64,000 bases of DNA from assembly GCA_965153455.1 (NCBI GenBank), contig OZ234503.1, positions 12,901,118-12,965,117 of the forward strand, in the 5' to 3' direction. The position numbers were made by a program, and so were the translations under genes. A model generated the notes under the pieces. The model was not told where the DNA came from. It made no database searches and worked only from the letters and a program-made list of their open reading frames with translations. This stretch comes from Sphagnum compactum. Lineage: Eukaryota; Bryophyta; Sphagnopsida; Sphagnales. Position 1 is the first letter of the stretch, and each line of letters opens with the position of its first letter. Positions 1 to 11,890 of the stretch are shown here, piece after piece.

Positions 1-592
1 AGAGAGAGAAAGAAAGAAAGAAAGAGAGTAGCCAAGAAAGCGAGAAATAATTTTTTGGGAAGTTAAGAGCGGAGAAACGTGGGGGGACGCAACGGTCTAA
101 TCATCGGACTACTGCGGTTCCTCGGCTTTAGTGCTTTGGGGAAAATGGAGATTTAATGACTAGCCATACCTGCAGAGCTTTGACAACAAACTAGTACAAA
201 GCGTGATTGGGTGAGGTGAAGAAGAAAAAGAAAGAAGGAGAAACAGAGGAAGGAGAGCCCAGCAGAGTAGCGTAATTGAAGTTGACACTATCGTTGATGT
301 GGGTCCCTTTCATCTTCTCCTTCCCAGAAATCATTAAATTCCTCACACATACCCAAACACAATCAGAGCAGTGTACCAACACTAGTTTCATGAACTGACT
401 TGACATTCATAGAAATTTAGTGTAATTCAGTGTAAGTGGTGGGTGTTGCATTGGTATAGAGAGAGTCACACACACACACACGCACACACACAAAGCATTG
501 TTGATTCCAGTTGCTTGCTACTCCCACCCATCTGCTGCAAAGCTTGGCAGCAGAAGTCCGGCAAGCTCTCTCCTCGTTGCAGCAGAAGTCTA
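1..592 (+). other. Promoter and 5' leader region of the arabinogalactan gene
   Basis: No coding sequence is recognised here. The region opens with a GA/GAAA purine tract (about 1-30) and carries a CA microsatellite at about 470-493. A good splice donor (GTAAGTAG at 593) ends a probable non-coding first exon, because the arabinogalactan ATG at 1232 follows an acceptor ending at 1225. The transcription start is not evident. The upstream limit of the gene is therefore unknown. Confidence 0.45.
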
Positions 593-1225
593 GTAAGTAG
601 TGCAGCACTTCTTTTATTTATTGTGGACGATTGTCATCACCAGCTGCACTTGGTCAGTTGAGAACTTCTGCTGGTTGGTTTGTTTACTCATGAACTTGCT
701 GTTTTCTTCATAGTTTCATCATATTTGCAAACTACAAGTAACTGGTAGACTCGCTGCCGGAGCTAGACTATCTATCTCTGTGTCTCTACCAGATTGCAGC
801 AGCTGCAGCAGTAGAGCTTTGCGACCAGGAAGAGGGACAAGTGATTCGAATCTAATTGGTTTTTTCAGCAGCATTTTGTTCTTTTGTGCAATCTGCCCTA
901 GAAACTCAGCTGAATAGAGCGTAAGGAGCATTTTCTTCTCCAGGGTAGCAATTTCTTTGTTTTGCCTCTCGATGATGCTCTGTGGAGGTTTTGGAGTGAT
1001 GATGTGACCACGCTGAATAGTCGACAGAAGCTCTTGACAATATTGGCTGCAATTCTTGCCATGACGCCACGAATGTGGCGTCATGGGTTGTGTTATGCCA
1101 GTACATTGTAGGTGCAATCCTCTGTCGTGTGGTGGTGGTGGACACCTGCAGCATGTTATGCTGTTCTGCAGCTTCACATTTTTCTTTCTTAAGCATGTAC
1201 TAATATTATTTCCTGTTTGGTGCAG
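593..1225 (+). other. Probable 5'-UTR intron of the arabinogalactan gene
   Basis: The donor is TCTA|GTAAGT at 593 and the acceptor is TTTGGTGCAG at 1225, six bases before the ATG. ORFs inside it on either strand show no family resemblance and are taken as chance. The intron holds a perfect 12-bp foldback at 1060-1087, with TGACG and CGTCA cores in its arms. Leader introns of this size often affect expression in plants; that role is inferred here. Confidence 0.45.
1060..1087. repeat. 12-bp perfect palindrome with TGACG cores
   Basis: The arms CCATGACGCCAC and GTGGCGTCATGG are separated by GAAT. Each arm contains TGACG, the core bound by TGA/bZIP factors in plants (family knowledge). It lies in the leader intron of the arabinogalactan gene, so it could be a regulatory site or a small RNA hairpin. 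Function is unproven. Confidence 0.5.
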
Positions 1226-1231
1226 CTAGCT

Positions 1232-3121
1232 ATGGACATGGCAGGTTACCGCAACACTGCATCATGGAGATTAGCTTTCACGACATCGATCAAACTCCCT
1301 ATTATCCTTTGCCTCATCAGTTATTTTCTTCTTCACGACGTGGCGGCTGCCAGGTGCGTTGTTGAAGCTTCTTCAGCTTCTTCAATTACAGCTGTTTTTT
1401 CTTCGGGAGCTGCACATGTTGTTAATGCCAATTTCTGAGTCATTATTGAGGTTTTGCAGTGAGCAATCCAGTCTGCTGATTCCTTTTCGTTGTCTGCTGA
1501 TTCCTGTTCCGTTGCAGTGTTGAAGGGAGATTCTTCTACTCGAAAAGATATGCTGTTGCACCCGCATTTGCACCCACGCTGATCTACGGACCGAAAGCAT
1601 CTCCAATTCCCACAGCACCAGCTCCCAAGTCGTCATCAGGATCGTATGCTCCATTTTATCCACCCAAGTCCATCTCTTCCCCGCCCGCTTATGCCCCTGT
1701 ATACCCACCGCCGTCTGTGACAGCTCCAGCTCCTTCAACCACTCCGGTTGTCGTAGCCGGTGGACCTACAAGAGCACCTGCAGGATCTCCTCTAGCGGCA
1801 CCATCTCCTCTGTTCCCAGCTCCCATCGTTGTAGCTCCGGCCAAAGCTCCAGTAACCACGGCACCCATCTCTTCGACTCCGGCTGCTGCTCCCACTCCTA
1901 CAATCTATGCGCATGCGCCTGTCGGATCCCCCTTTGTTGCGCCGTCGTCCACTCCAGTTGTTCCTCCTGTACAAGCTCCCGTCGGTGCACCAACCGTCCC
2001 AACCTCAGCTCCTGCTTATGCTCCGGTGTTTGCTCCCCTCGCAAGAACTCCAGCATTCTCGCCAGGTAAAAATCAAAGCTCCCAGCAAATCGTCTAAATC
2101 CTCTAGTGGCTCTTACTTCGAGACTGCACTTCGGCTTGGCATTCTCTTCGCGAACTCAAGGTGTGCATTTTTCATTGTTTCAGTGTTTCCACCAACGCCG
2201 AGGTTTGCACCAACTCCTGTTCCTGCCCATGCTCCAACTCCAGCACCGTTAGCTCTTGTTCCAACGCTAGCACCCTCACCAGTACCTGCATCATCATCAT
2301 CTCCTGGACCTGCACCATCATCAGTGTTACCTGCTGGCAGCTCACCCCCAAGTCTACCATCTGCAGGTCCTGCAAATGGGCCAGCTGCAACCACAGCTGC
2401 CAAATCGGTAAGAAGTTCATACCAATTTTGCACAACAGCAATTCTTCTTGATGAGTGAAGAAGCTCTTCAGGCTCTTCAAACCTTACTTGATTGATGTAG
2501 CTCTAGAGCTTCAAGGTTACTTGATGTAGTAGTAGCTCTTCAAACTCCAAGCTGCAAGCTCTTCAAGGTTACTTGATGTAGGTCCTCGACCTTCAAGCTT
2601 TTCAAGCTTACTTGTTGCTATGGTAGCTCATCAAACTTGAAGCTTCAAGCTCTTCAAGCTTACTTGATGTAGCTCTTCAAGGATGCAAGTTCTTCAAGCT
2701 TATTTGATGTAGCTCTTCAGGCATCCAAGCTCTTCAAGCTTACTTGATGTAGCTCTTCGAAATCAAGCCTTCATACTCTCCAAGCTTACTTGATGTTGCT
2801 CATCAATCATCCAGCTTCAAGCTCCTCAAGCTTACTCACTTTGCAACCTTACTTGATGTAGAGGCTTGCTTGATCCTGTATCTTGAAATTTGCCAATTGC
2901 AATGGGTTGTTAGTTAGCAAGTCAGAAACAAGATACAAAATGTTAGAATTTAGTTTGATCTTCATGGACATTTTTTTGCTTACATGTGATCATCTGATTC
3001 ATGAGCTAAACAATGTTTCCTTGATGTTGTAATACAGAGTGCACAATCTATGGCCAAGCAAGCATGGAGTACAATGGTTGGCCTTCTGGCATCAGCTCTG
3101 GTAACAGCATTCATTCTCTAA
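1232..3121 (+). CDS. Arabinogalactan protein, GPI-anchored, Pro/Ala-rich
   Basis: Four coding exons are read at 1232-1353, 1518-2065, 2184-2407 and 3038-3121, with phases that join cleanly into about 325 residues. Residues 1-40 form a signal peptide with a hydrophobic core (LPIILCLISYFLL) ending in AAA. The body is dominated by AP, SP, TP and PA dipeptides, the sites that become hydroxyproline and carry arabinogalactan chains. The last 27 residues are small residues followed by a hydrophobic tail (MVGLLASALVTAFIL), which fits a GPI-anchor signal. The product should sit at the outer plasma membrane or cell wall. The Tyr-rich stretch after the signal peptide (SYAPFYPP, PVYPPP) is extensin-like. 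The ATG at 1232 lies just after a leader-intron acceptor; a second in-frame ATG follows at 1238. If intron 2 is retained, a stop at about 2095 gives an unanchored form. The exact family subgroup is not recognised. Confidence 0.82.
2455..2860. repeat. Intronic minisatellite, 40-52 bp period
   Basis: Intron 3 of the arabinogalactan gene (2408-3037) is filled by about nine imperfect copies of a unit built around TTCAAGCTTACTTGATGTAG. Copies of the TCTTCAAGCT core start at 2651, 2691, 2731, 2777 and 2823, giving steps of 40 to 46 bp. Earlier copies near 2510-2600 are more diverged. It has no coding continuity. Confidence 0.85.
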
Positions 3122-4465
3122 GAGAGGAAGCTAAAACCAGTCCAACCCAATTGACACACAATTGTTTTATAGTATAATCATGGTACCCTAAACCCTAAAT
3201 CCTGAGTTTCTTGAGATTTCTTTTACAGTACAAATTATTTCAGCTAATTCCAACTATTGCAATTAGTTCATTTTCCATTCTTTTTACATTCACTAAATCT
3301 GTTGCTGCGAGTTGAGAGAAAAAATGGGGGTTCGTTATATTTACTTCTCATCAACTATAGCTTTGTCTAGCTTCTATTTTTAAAGGCTTTTTGTTTTTCC
3401 ATATAAATTCAAGCTTTTGAGTGTTTTTAAGGTGATAACAAAATGATGTACTATTTGAGTCACGCATGAAGATCAAATCTAATGTCTCCTTTGCATCTAC
3501 AAGAAGAGCAGAGGATGATTATGGTCTTTTCAAATGTAGTTAGTTGGAAATTTGCCTGTTTTGAGATTGGCTTCAAATAAAGAGGATTGGTTACCACAAG
3601 AGTCTTCACTTCCAAAACCCCTTGCAAGACCTTCTTATGTTTGTTTGGCCTTGTAGTAGCAGGTGATAGCTATTTAGTGTTAAAGGGACTTGCATCATTC
3701 ATTTTGAAATACAATAACTTGAGATACAAAAAAATTTCTTAACACGAAATGAAATCATTTCTTGTCAATTGCAGAATTTCAAGAAATGTTAATTTCCATG
3801 AATTCATTTTTTATTTTGAAACTATTCATAAAATTTCCATTATTAAATGATATTAATGCTTTTCTCTTTTCTTTTTTTTTCATGTGGTTTTGAAAGTTTG
3901 GTGATTTTGTTTTTTCATTAAATTATTTTTTTCCGGATTTACACTCAAAAAACGAAATTTCCCAAATTTTCTGAATTTCTTCCTCGCCACAATGCGAAAA
4001 TTCGCCACCCAAAAAAAAAAAAAAAAAAAAAAAACGCTGGTTCCAGCAGGTTGCCAAAATATAGCAGGATTGTTTAAATTTTCTACTTTCTTTTCTGGCC
4101 GGTTGTCAAATTTGGCTAATTCCTCTTCTGGATGATAGCCATTGTGGCTATCACCAAATGAAAAAGAGAACCCTAGTTAATTTTAACCATGGATGAAATT
4201 TAACATATAGAAGAATTCATCCGTCCAAATTATGGAGTTCTGCTAAATTAACGATGAATGGCCAATTTTCATCCGTCCCCGTCCCTCATCCTTCATCCTC
4301 CTCCTCTCCTTCGTTGCAGCAGAAAGGCACCCTATCTGCTTTGCTGATGCACAAGGTTGCCATCGCTCCGAGCAGCACCAAGCGCACGCGAACAAAACCA
4401 CGGGAGAGGGAAAGGGACACTGAGAGCGAGAGCAAAAGGAAGGAAGGAAGGAAGGAGTCTTCAGC
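3122..4465. other. Intergenic spacer, arabinogalactan gene to S21
   Basis: No gene is seen. The left part is probably the 3' UTR of the arabinogalactan gene. A short telomere-like motif (ACCCTAAACCCTAAA) lies near 3184-3199, a 24-base A tract near 4011-4034, and AT-rich sequence fills 3700-4000. Sequence from about 4250 becomes the leader of the S21 gene, with GA-rich and GGAA repeats just before its ATG. Confidence 0.5.
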
Positions 4466-5881
4466 ATGGCGTCCGCGCTTTGTCCTGTTGCGTCTGTAGT
4501 CAGTGTAGCGCCCCGTTGTTCTGTTGAGAGTAGTAGTGGTAATGGTGGTGGTGGTGTTTGTGGTAGTAATTCCATTACCAGTAGCAGCTTCGGGTCGAGC
4601 AGTGTGAAGCTGCCACTGGTAGCGCAACAGCAAGCGTTTCCAGGTAGTAGTATGCCGATCTCGGTGGAGATGACGGTCGCGGATCCCTCCCTACAATATG
4701 CCAACCTGATGTGGTTCCGAGGCTCCTACAATGCGCAGGTGTTCGTGGGAGAGGACGAACCCGCGGATTCCGTTGTGCGCCGCTTCCGCAAGGCCGTCAT
4801 GATGGCTGGCGTCATCCCCGAGTGCCGCCGCCGCCGTTTCTTCGAAACGCCGCAGGACATCGTGAAGCGCAAACAGCAGAATGCGCGCCGCAAGAAGCCC
4901 AGGTTTTCATCTATTATCACGACTTCCTTACTGTTATCGTGTTCGTGTCCGGGATTGGCATATCCGGTTGTGGAGAGTTCGTCCTGTTGTGGACGATTGC
5001 TCTAACGTTGTCACGACGCAAGTTCAGTCGTAGAATTAAGCTCTTGTAATGTGGAATCTAGTCACAAACTTCTTGAAAGAAAACGGAGAGAAAGAAAGAA
5101 TCCTTTCTCTGTGGGAGCGGTTTGTTTGTGTTTATTTCGAGGCAAAGTTCCTCGGCCTTTGTCCAAAATCATCAACCTCATCTTTGTGTGGACTTCTGCG
5201 ATATGTGTCTTTTCTGAATAGAGATTTGGAAAATCTGCCTTGTTATTCAATTTTAGTTCAATTGTTGGCGGAAAGTTTTTGTGCTGGGATGAGTCATGGA
5301 AAGCATCTCAAAGTCTTTGTGACTTGAGTAGTTTACTTTTGCACTCTGTGGCAGCAGTGCTTCACATTAGCTGCAATTGTGGCTTCTTTCTCCAGACAAT
5401 CTGCAATCTCCTGTGTTTCTTTTTCCAGACAAGTCACAAGAGAGATAGATTATATTTCTTTTTCATTGTCCTTTTCCTCATAAGGGTTGGTTATTGTGGG
5501 ATCAAATGGTACCCAATCTTGCATCTGGTCACTTCATGAGTGTCAAGCAAGCAAGCTCGCTTGTTTGTCACCCAAGATTGGATGCATAGTACAAGTATTT
5601 GAAGGGTAATGGAGTTTTGTTCCTCCCACTTTTTGTGGCTACAGTCTCCATTGTTGCTGACATGGGGCTGAAAAAGTGTTCCAATTACCCCTATGCAGAG
5701 AAAGGCTCTATTGCTGCTCTTGCACTGACTTAACGGTATTGGGTTTTGCAGACGGTTCACTGGGCCACGTCCAGAGGGTTTTGGTGGTTTTGGAGACAAG
5801 AAGGAGGGCGGCTCTAATGCAAATAATGATGATGATGACTTCTGGGGATACGCAGAAGAAGGAGCTGATGCCAACTTGTAG
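4466..5881 (+). CDS. RPS21: Plastid 30S ribosomal protein S21 (bS21c)
   Basis: There are two exons, 4466-4902 and 5752-5881, joined through a phase-2 intron of 849 bp, giving about 188 residues. Residues 1 to about 75 are rich in Ser, Gly and Val and poor in acidic residues, as in a chloroplast transit peptide. The bS21 core follows: SYNAQVFVGEDEPADSVVRR, then MMAGVIPECRRRRFFETPQD and an Arg/Lys-rich helix (VKRKQQNARRKKPR). Exon 2 encodes RFTGPRPEGFGGFG and an acidic tail (DDDDFWGYAEEGADANL). That long acidic tail is typical of plant plastid S21 and absent from bacterial S21. The protein binds the small subunit near the mRNA 3' end in plastid ribosomes. The donor AG|GTTTTC is weak, but the phase and the protein join both support it. 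Confidence 0.9.
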
Positions 5882-7266
5882 GGTTAATGGCCCTCATGGA
5901 AGAGCTTTGGTGACTTTCTTAGAGGTGCAAGTTTAGTTATCCCAGGGTCACATCATCTTGGTCACATTTTGTTCACCGCTATCTTTGTCAAGATATCTTC
6001 AAGAGCTAGTAAATTGATTGTTCACAAACTTTTTGTTGTTTTAAGCCACTACAAACATATCTTTGCTTCATGGCTGTGGTGTACAGTGAGGGTTTCAAAG
6101 TACAGGGTTGAGGGTGCTGATTTGTTTTCGGTCTTACATTGTGTATGGTACAACACCTGAGCTAGCCAAGGTGATAGATAAGATATGAGATTTGTAAAGT
6201 TGAGAAGGGTGAGAGCTCTGGTATTTTTCTCACATTATGAACTCAAGACAACAAAATTAAGTTTTGGGAATGCTTGTACTCGGTGGAGGGTGTTTGGCAT
6301 CAAGGCTATGGGAAGTTCCATGTCATACCATTGTGTTCAAAGCAGACAGAAGATCATGGGCCTGTTTTAATGCCCCCTAAGAGTCATCAGGTCTTCTGAG
6401 TGTTGAAACTATACCCCAATTGTCCCTTGGTGCACAGAAAGTGTCCAGTGTCTTCTCACTGACTCATGACTTAAAATGAACCCTTTGAATGAACTCTCAG
6501 AGGAGCTCCTTCGGGTTTTGTGGGTGCTGGTGGGTCTTAATGCTCAAATCAACATTTTGGCTGAAGGAGGTAAAATTCGTATTATAAGTCTTCTTGCAGT
6601 TATCCATTATGTTACAAGTACAGCAACAAAATCCATACAACCCATTAACAAACAAAATGAACTCAGTCGTTTTGAAGACACGGTTGAGATACTGCAGTGG
6701 TGCATGAAGGAAATGGGTGCACCACCAAAGTGCCAAAAGTAAGTACCTAAATCTATTGCTGTTCCAGTGTAAGATGACAGTGATTGTAAGCATGACTAAA
6801 CCCATGTTCAAAACTAATTGAAGCAATTGACATTTTTCATTAACGATCACCCTGCAAGAACAAACGTACCAAAACCCCTTAATCTTTGATTAGTATCCAT
6901 TTGCACTTGTGATCATAATTACCAATAAACCCTAAACCCTAAATTCAATTGAGATATGCAAAAGGCTACTGACCTCAATCCCATACCTAGTCCCTTAAAC
7001 CCTAAACTCAATTGAGATTAGGGCTGCTTCCTATTCATCTTCGTCGTCTTCCTCCTCTGCGTCGCGTATGGTTTTCTAGGTTTCCTTGCATAGCAATTCT
7101 GTTTTGGCTTGTTGGGTCGCTTGTCTGGTTCGGTGGATTGGGATCGGATCGGATCGGATTCCGTCTCTGGTTTTCTCTCCTTTTGCTCTCTTCTTCTAGA
7201 GCTTCTAGAGACGGTTTTGTTTTTTGGGATTTTGTTTTTTGGTTTACTGGAGAGAGGTTTGTGAAC
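5882..7266. other. Spacer between S21 and the proteasome gene
   Basis: No coding gene is recognised; the small ORFs have no family resemblance. The first few hundred bases should contain the S21 3' UTR. Two near-identical stretches, each an AAACCCTAAA motif followed by TCAATTGAGAT, lie around 6930-6955 and 6995-7018. The GC-richer stretch from 7020 to 7266 is probably the 5' UTR of the proteasome gene. Confidence 0.45.
6925..7022 (+). promoter_or_regulatory. Paired telo-box motifs upstream of PBF1
   Basis: AAACCCTAAACCCTAAATTC (from about 6930) and AAACCCTAAACTCAATTGAG (from about 6995) form a direct repeat about 65 bp apart. AAACCCTAA telo boxes are a recognised promoter element of plant translation and cell-growth genes. 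Position 240-340 bp before the PBF1 ATG fits such a role. Whether they are functional here is inferred. Confidence 0.4.
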
Positions 7267-9734
7267 ATGTCGATGGTCTTTGCTCCCTGCTTGACGGAGG
7301 TTGCTGCTCCTACAACCCACGCCGAGCCTGCCTGGAGTCCTTATGACAACAACGGCGGGTAAGTACTTTTTCCATGTAGTTTGTAGGCACTCGCCTCTGC
7401 AGCTCACGGAAATCCTCCTCTCTCTGGATTGGGTGGTGGATGTGCAGCACAAACCCGCTTTTGCAGCTCACGGCAAGCCTCTTCTCTGTTGACTGGGTGG
7501 ATGTGCATGCTTTGTGTTGAATCTTTGGAATTTTACTAGATCAAATGTGGGCAAGAGTCTTTGTGTGTGCTGGAGGGTGACAGTTGTTAGGTATTTGTTG
7601 TACGGGAAGGTTTTCGGGGGTCTTAGGGTTTGTCTTGAGGAGTCTTGAGCATCGAAATCATGGTGTGGGATCCTTTTGCCTTTGCAACTTTGTAGCCTGC
7701 TGATGGGGAAGAAGAAGGGGGGTTATGTTCATGTTGGGGCTGTGGATCCAGGACATGTGTGGCCATCGCTGGAGAGGACTACTGTGTAATAGCTGCAGAC
7801 ACAAGAATGTCGACAGGATTCAGCATCCTCACTCGCAACTATTCCAAAATTCACCAAATGTAACCATTTCTTCTCTCTACTTTTCTGTGTGGCAGCATTT
7901 TCTTCTCTGGACTTCAACAAGAATGTATGGTTCATGCAAGCTGTTGCAACTCTGCTTCTTGCAACATCACAAAGGTCTACAGGCTACAGTGAAGCTCTAG
8001 AAATTTTTGAAACATGATTAAACTTGGAATGTGAAAGGTGGTGACCAATTTCCATAACTGAAGTGTTCATGAGCTGATGTTGTTTTGCTGCAAACAGCTA
8101 GCTGTTTTTCCATCCACGGATTTGGCTTGCATTTGCCAGTGATTAGGTCAAGCAAGATTGACATGATTGATTCTGAACTGGTCATGCAGAACGGAGAAAT
8201 CTGTTTTGGCTTCATCTGGTTTCCAAGCTGACATTCGAGCTCTTCAGAAGAATCTAGATGCCCGGCATCAGGTATGCAGATCTCCTGTAATATTTTTCTG
8301 AGAATTCTCATGCTTTAGTTGTGTTTGAAATTAGAGAGGAAAAGAATGGCAGTGTTTCCAATTTGCCTTTCAACTCTTGGCCTTGAATCTGATGCGTCAT
8401 TTGGCTCACTGTGGCTTTATTAAGGAGAGTGAAGTCATGTGGAAGTCAAGAACAGGAAGTTGTTGTTTTAAGGTTGAAAGGTGCCAAATGAAAGAGGGTT
8501 GGGGTGAGAGGTCATACTCCTGACTGAGGGGTTGTTGCAAACCATGCAGATATACCAACATCAGCATAACAAGCAAATGAGTTGCCCAGCAATGGCACAA
8601 CTGCTTTCTAACACACTATACTACAAGCGATTCTTTCCATATTATGCATTCAATGTGCTTGGTGGCCTGGACAATGAAGGTCCAAATGCTCATCCTCTTC
8701 CTCTTTTCCTGCGCATTTCAACAGTGTATAGCAACTGCAGCAAGAATATGTGGAATGTTGTCTTAGAAAGTGTATAGTTGCATATGGATCTCCAGCAGTG
8801 TTTAACTTTTCAAATACATCTCTAGTCTGAGATCATGAAGGTTGTGTTATGAAGGAAGAGATGAAACCCAATTAAACTCTGTCCTCAAGCCATGTCACAG
8901 GTACCTTGAATTTGGAAAATATGTTTACCCAAATTTTTGACTTGATCTTGATTTAATAGAGGAATCAGCCATTATCTCAGGTCAAAAAGAACTAATAGTC
9001 AAAGTGGGAGAGGTGAATTGACAGATGATTATTCTGCAAAATGACTATTGATATCAAATTCCTTGTCTTTGATAAAGAGAATTCTCCAGAACTTCTAACA
9101 TGACGGATTACTTGGGCAAGCAGGGAGGGGTTGTGTGTACAGCTATGATGCAGTGGGTTCATATGAGCGTTCTGGGTACAGCTCTCAGGGCACTGGGATG
9201 CAGCTGATTATGCCCGTGCTTGATAATCAGCTCAAGTCTGCCAGTCCCCTTGTCCTGCCACTTCAGGTGAGCTGTGAAGCTAGCACAATTCACACCTGAT
9301 TTGGCTTCTAGGATACTTCTGGAGATTCCAATCATAACTGCTGTGTTGAATCATTATTCCCATGTAAGTTGCTCTTTTGCTGATCTCCACTTCTGCTTTG
9401 TTATCTGGTTGCAGAAATCAACCACTCCATTGTCAGAGTTTGAAGCAGTTGACCTGGTCAAGGACACCTTTGCCTCAGCAGCAGAGCGTGACATCTACAC
9501 AGTAATAATGCAAATCCACTTATAGCTCTTATGAACACTAATTTTGAGAAATTGATTGGCATTTTCTGACCTTCAGGTGTTTATGATTATTCTTTCTCAG
9601 TTCTGTAACTTTCAACAACCTACACATTCTGAAATGTCTGGGGCATGTGCAACACACAGGGGGATGCTGTGGAGATTGTAATCATCAACCGGGAGGGTGT
9701 TCGGCGTGAACTTATGGACCTCAAGCGTGACTGA
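7267..9734 (+). CDS. PBF1: 20S proteasome subunit beta type-1 (beta6, PBF1)
   Basis: Seven exons are read at 7267-7358, 7752-7859, 8190-8271, 8550-8679, 9124-9266, 9415-9501 and 9660-9734. All phases agree, and the product is about 238 residues, close to the usual 223 plus a slightly longer N-terminus. Recognisable blocks are [101 protein letters not shown] and [14 protein letters not shown]. Beta6 is a structural, non-catalytic member of the inner rings of the 20S core, which degrades ubiquitinated proteins in cytosol and nucleus. I chose the first in-frame ATG in exon 1; a second Met follows two codons later. The gene ends with LKRD, as in plant orthologues. Identity is very secure. Confidence 0.95.
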
Positions 9735-11827
9735 ACTGGGAAACCCAATTGGCTGAATAGTGGCCAAGCTATTGATGCAGGACTGAATGTTGCTTGCTTT
9801 TGGTTATCATTTGAGCTTGGATGTGCACTTCAGGTTTGCAGTGTGCTTGTCTGAGATGCTTATCAGGCTCATTGTGCATAGATTGGTAAATACAGGTGCT
9901 TCATGATTTGGACTTTGTATTGTGCAACATTTTCCTTCATCAGTATGTCATTGAAGTCCATCTCATCTACAAAAGTCTACTTGGGCCTCACTATTTCTTG
10001 TGTCAATTGGTGATTCTTGTAATGGCTGAACCTCGCTTTGGGGTGTGTCTGAAGTACTGGAGTCACTCAATGAAACATTTTTGCTTTTGTGACCAAAATT
10101 CTCACGCACTTAATTGGAAGTGGATGTGTGGGATTGCAAACGAGGGTGAAAGTGGTGGATAGTAGTAAATGCATTTTCATACACAACTATAGAAAATGTT
10201 CCAAAACCATATTTAAACCCTTCAATAGAGGTCTCAACGTTTTGCCACTCAATTCTTTTTTTATTGCACTTCAGTCAAGTTTTTCAATAGGTGCATTTTC
10301 CATTGACCATTGGGATCACAAAATAGAAGAACGATTGGTGAACAACAATTGTTAACCATAGATTGCACTGCAATATTCTTAGCCGGCAACGTCATTGTTA
10401 CATCAATGTTGTAAATATGAAACAAAAGCATGTATGTTGCAAAGAACTCAAGAACGAATGTCAAAGCTTGAATATCCTCATCATCAAAACTGTTAGTAAC
10501 AATCAAAATGAGAGAAGTTGGAGAAGTAGTGTACATCCCAATCACCAACATCACAATGCTGCTTAAATCTTCAAAGCCCTCTCTTTGAGTAAATTCAGAA
10601 ATGTTATGCATTGCACAAAAGAGGACAAGATTGGGAGAGCATCGATATCCTCAATGGATGGTCACTGCATCCAGTCTCAACACAAACATCCAATTTTGTT
10701 TAAAAAACAGTAACGCTATGGACTTTTAAAAGCTCTTAAAATCGCATCCAAATCTTAATCACTTCTGCAAACTTATCATTTCATTACTCTTTATACAACG
10801 TAAGGAAATCTAAATTATCTTGTTTTTCTTTGTTTTTAAACCTTAAGTGACTCAAATGTAATGTCTAGAGGATGATGTTAGTCTGGTGTTATTAGTGTTA
10901 GAATTTGGTGCAAATGAACTACTCGTGTCCCAAAATGAGCCGTTGTTAAGTTGGAAATACCCTTCTTCACACGTGCAAAAGCTCAAAAAGATTTATTGTC
11001 ATTACTGTGAACATAAGAGATTCACAATCCAATCACAAACAAGATACAAACTAAACTAATTGACGCTTGTATTAATGAAGCTTGCATGTGTTCATAGCAA
11101 TCACATTTCTAAGCATTTATACACATTGTAACCGAAAACATAAGACAGAAAAAAATAGAACATTAGAATGAAAGGCAAAATCTTATAATATGCAGAAGTT
11201 TAAATCCTTTTCGTACACATCCAGAGCCAAGAAAGATTACCATGAGTACTATGAACATAAGACATGCACAAATTGAACCTCAAACATGGCAAGAATTCTA
11301 TATATATATATAAAATTTCATGGACTACACTTGGACTAATAATGCTCACAAACCTTCTTTACATTGTCAAAATACAAACGTAAATAATGAAACCGTTGTT
11401 CCTGGACCGACATATACCAAAACCTAATTGTAGCATGGGAAAATGTTATTTCCCGATTGTACACGAAGGAATAAAAAAAACTAATCAAACAATACCTTCT
11501 CGAACACCTCCTTTTTCGACGAGGCCAATCTCAAACATGCATACATTCAAATGCATGATAGGTATTCTCTATCATCACCCAATCATGGAACAAAAAAAAT
11601 TCTGCAACTCTTGTTCTCTCTCACACAATCTCTTTACCCCTCTCTCATGCACCAAATTTGCATGATTGACTCCCTCTCTCTCTCTCTCTCTCTCATACAT
11701 AAGTACAAAAGTGTCTTTCTTTGCCATTCAAGAAATCAACAATAATGGGGCTCAAGAACTAAATGACTTGGTCACAAGTTTTAAAAAGTCCCAATTGGTA
11801 AAAGGAGGAACACTTATAGTATTCAAA

Positions 11828-11890
11828 GGGGAGGGGAGGGGAGGGGAGGGGAGGGGTGGGGTGGGGTGGGGAAGAGGTTGGGGGGAGTAA
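11828..11890 (+). repeat. G-rich pentamer tandem (GAGGG then GTGGG)
   Basis: GAGGG units run into GTGGG units, an uninterrupted purine/G-rich strand of about 60 bases with many regularly spaced G triplets. Such spacing could allow G-quadruplex folding (inference). Confidence 0.7.

Noticed and set aside
2113-2480. Minus-strand ORFs opposite the arabinogalactan gene
   Set aside because: They are shadows of the Ala/Pro-rich exon; the plus-strand frame has correct splice phases and a signal peptide.
3184-3199. CCCTAAA repeats as an interstitial telomere
   Set aside because: Only two units are present here, and similarly few near 6930 and 34590. This is better explained as telo-box motifs or chance.
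5676-5936. 86-codon ORF overlapping S21 exon 2
   Set aside because: It uses a different frame from the S21 tail, which matches the plastid S21 family and ends at 5881.
7018-7452. 144-codon Arg/Lys-rich minus-strand ORF
   Set aside because: It is opposite the PBF1 leader and exon 1, has no motif, and its basic bias comes from CT-rich complement.
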